Assembly (NCBI GenBank): GCA_033764875.1
Contig: JANRIO010000036.1
Span: 1-64,000, forward strand
Reading direction: 5' to 3'
Origin: AWTP1-13 sp033764875
GTDB taxonomy: Bacteria; Pseudomonadota; Alphaproteobacteria; Rhizobiales; Hyphomicrobiaceae
DNA: 64,000 nt
The translations under genes and the position numbers were made by a program. A model generated the notes under the pieces. That model worked only from the letters and a program-made list of their open reading frames with translations. It was not told where the DNA came from and searched no databases. This document shows positions 62,694-64,000 of this stretch, piece after piece (the stretch's first letter is position 1; every line of letters starts with the position of its first letter).

Positions 62694-63263
62694 TTAGCGA
62701 GGGGGCGCCATCACGTCCGGGGCGAAGCCGGTCGGCAGCCCGTCGATGCTGCGCGCATTCTTCAGGCCCCAGTACTTGCGCAGATTGTCGATGCCGTGCG
62801 CCGTCCAGTAGCGCAGCAGGTTCTGGCGGTCGGCCCGGTAGTCGAGCAGCGGCACGCCCATGCCGCACGAGGTCTGCACGAGGTCGACGGCCAGGTGCAC
62901 GATCTGCCGGGCCCCCGGGATCTCCTCGAAGTGGGGCAGAAGCTCGACGTACTCAGGGGTGCCGCGCATCAGCGACCGGCCCTGTCCATAGAGCCGCAGG
63001 ATCATGGGCTCGCCCTCGAAGGCGCAGAACATGATCGTGAGGCGCTTGTCCTCGCAGGCGAGCAAATGGGCGCGTGTCTCGCTGCCGCTGCCGGTGCAAT
63101 CAAGGTAGGCGACGCTGTTGTCGGCGAGGACGCGAAACGTCGACATGCCCTTCGGGGACACGTTCACGCGCCCCTTCGGCGCGGCGCTGGCGACGAAGAA
63201 CAGCCTCTGCCGCTCGATGAATGCCGTGTGCTGCGGCTCGATGCTCGGAAACTGCTTGCCCAT
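62694..63263 (-). CDS. Pyridoxamine 5'-phosphate oxidase-family protein
   Basis: A 189-residue protein of the split-barrel flavin-binding fold. FIERQRLFFVASAAPKGRVN and VSPKGMSTFRVL are the opening strands, and RLTIMFCAFEGEPMILRLYG is the family's central block. Some members reduce F420- or FMN-linked substrates; this one's role is unknown. GGGGGAGG lies about nine bases before ATG 63263. It is followed on the left by the repeat element and faces azlD convergently. Confidence 0.85.
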   Translation of the reverse strand: MGKQFPSIEPQHTAFIERQRLFFVASAAPKGRVNVSPKGMSTFRVLADNSVAYLDCTGSGSETRAHLLACEDKRLTIMFCAFEGEPMILRLYGQGRSLMRGTPEYVELLPHFEEIPGARQIVHLAVDLVQTSCGMGVPLLDYRADRQNLLRYWTAHGIDNLRKYWGLKNARSIDGLPTGFAPDVMAPPR

Positions 63264-63354
63264 GGTCGACTGCCTCCCCCTACGAGCTGCAATGGCTGGT
63301 GCTAGCACGGCGACGGTGCCGGTGAAATGGCGGTCGCGGTGTCCAGGGCGGCGA

Positions 63355-64000
63355 TCAAGCCTGCTGGCGGGTGCTGCCGGCCGCCCGCCAGACGCGGAAG
63401 CGGCCGCTCTCGGCGACGACGTCGACGGCGGAGAACAGCGCCGCCAGAGCCTCGCCCAGCGCCACGCGCCGCTGCACCACGAGCTGCAGCACGCCGCCCG
63501 GCGACAGGTGCTGCAGGGCCTGCGCCACGAGCCGCTCGAGGGCGCCGTGGTCCTCGGCGACGCCGGTGTGCAGCGGCGGATTGGAGAGGATCGCGTCGTA
63601 GCGCTGGCTGCCGATGGCGGCGAGGCTGGTGCCGGCGATGGTGCGGGCGCGCGCGACGTTCTCGGCGGCTGCCGCCAGCGCCACGGTGTCGGCGTCGAGC
63701 ATGTCGAGAACGGCGTCGGGGTGGCAGATGCGGACGGCGCCCGCGATCGGTCCGCTGCCGCACGCGAAGTCGAGAACGCGCGCGCCGACCCTCAAGGCCG
63801 GCAGCGCCGACAGCAGGAGCGCCGTGCCCTCGTCGAGCGTGCCGGACGCGAACAGGCCCGGGTAGGTGACCCAGGCGCGGGGCTCGCCCGCCAGGTCGAG
63901 CGGCACCACGCGGCGCCAGTCGGCGAGCTGCGACCTGAGCGGACCGGCAGGGCGAGGCGCGGCGAGGATGCGGCCGTGGGAGCGCGTGGCCAGCGTCTCG
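63355..64000 (-). CDS. Class I methyltransferase, RsmC/RlmG-like, N-terminus outside the window
   Basis: The frame is open to the right edge, giving 214 visible codons of the C-terminal part. LRVGARVLDFACGSGPIAGA is SAM motif I, and ILSNPPLHTG is the NPPxH motif of enzymes that methylate guanine N2 in ribosomal RNA. GLFASGTLDEGTALLL just before motif I is typical of RsmC (16S G1207). The start lies beyond base 64000, so the full domain plan is unseen. Confidence 0.85.
   Translation of the reverse strand, partial: ETLATRSHGRILAAPRPAGPLRSQLADWRRVVPLDLAGEPRAWVTYPGLFASGTLDEGTALLLSALPALRVGARVLDFACGSGPIAGAVRICHPDAVLDMLDADTVALAAAAENVARARTIAGTSLAAIGSQRYDAILSNPPLHTGVAEDHGALERLVAQALQHLSPGGVLQLVVQRRVALGEALAALFSAVDVVAESGRFRVWRAAGSTRQQA

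Overview
This window is a high-GC bacterial chromosome segment from an alphaproteobacterium, most likely of the order Hyphomicrobiales. Three things point there: the dnaB-alr-radA-cvpA-purF gene order, an EipB-type (DUF1849) envelope protein, and several intergenic palindromic repeats of the kind scattered through that order. The genus cannot be told from sequence alone. About 60 protein genes are supported. I see no rRNA, tRNA, CRISPR array, transposase or integrase.

Region 1 (1-18,700) is a surface-glycan locus. It opens with the end of a GDP-mannose 4,6-dehydratase gene. A left arm, mostly on the minus strand, holds a degenerate Nudix hydrolase, a 902-residue FkbM methyltransferase / coiled coil / glycosyltransferase fusion, a second GMD-type dehydratase and further glycosyltransferases. 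After a 725-base divergent spacer, a tightly packed plus-strand operon encodes an FAD amine-oxidase/mutase-like protein, a membrane GT2 enzyme and a five-gene sugar-nucleotide pathway: SIS isomerase, RfbF-like nucleotidyltransferase, NAD-dependent epimerase, RmlC-like epimerase and heptose-kinase-like GHMP kinase. A flippase-like membrane protein and an MsbA-type ABC exporter follow. Together these look like synthesis of an unusual activated sugar, plausibly a modified heptose, with its transfer and export.

Region 2 (18,700-32,500) is metabolic and mixed. It holds a protein repair methyltransferase, a divergent catabolic cluster (M81 peptidase and D-2-hydroxyacid dehydrogenase against an SDR and an M20 carbamoylase-type amidohydrolase), exported hydrolases, an FMN-dependent 2-hydroxyacid oxidase, an Lrp regulator and a GST/MBL/uracil-DNA glycosylase operon.

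Region 3 (32,600-46,000) holds a PleC/DivJ-like histidine kinase, DUF1289, two tandem retropepsin-like periplasmic proteases, phosphomannomutase (which can feed mannose precursors to region 1), a decayed membrane protein gene, an exported intradiol dioxygenase and the housekeeping block purF-cvpA-radA-alr-dnaB.

Region 4 (46,000-64,000) holds glutathione-dependent formaldehyde dehydrogenase, a penicillin-acylase family protein and a divergent acdR-acdS pair. The acdS product keeps the residues diagnostic of true ACC deaminase, a plant-association trait. A frameshifted GT-C membrane glycosyltransferase follows, then an AraC regulator, a SemiSWEET-like protein, an MTHFR-family enzyme paired with a SAM methyltransferase, EipB, a phosphodiesterase, an AzlCD exporter and an RsmC-like methyltransferase that runs off the end. 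Two copies of a 107-base MITE-like repeat lie at 24.7 and 62.6 kb.
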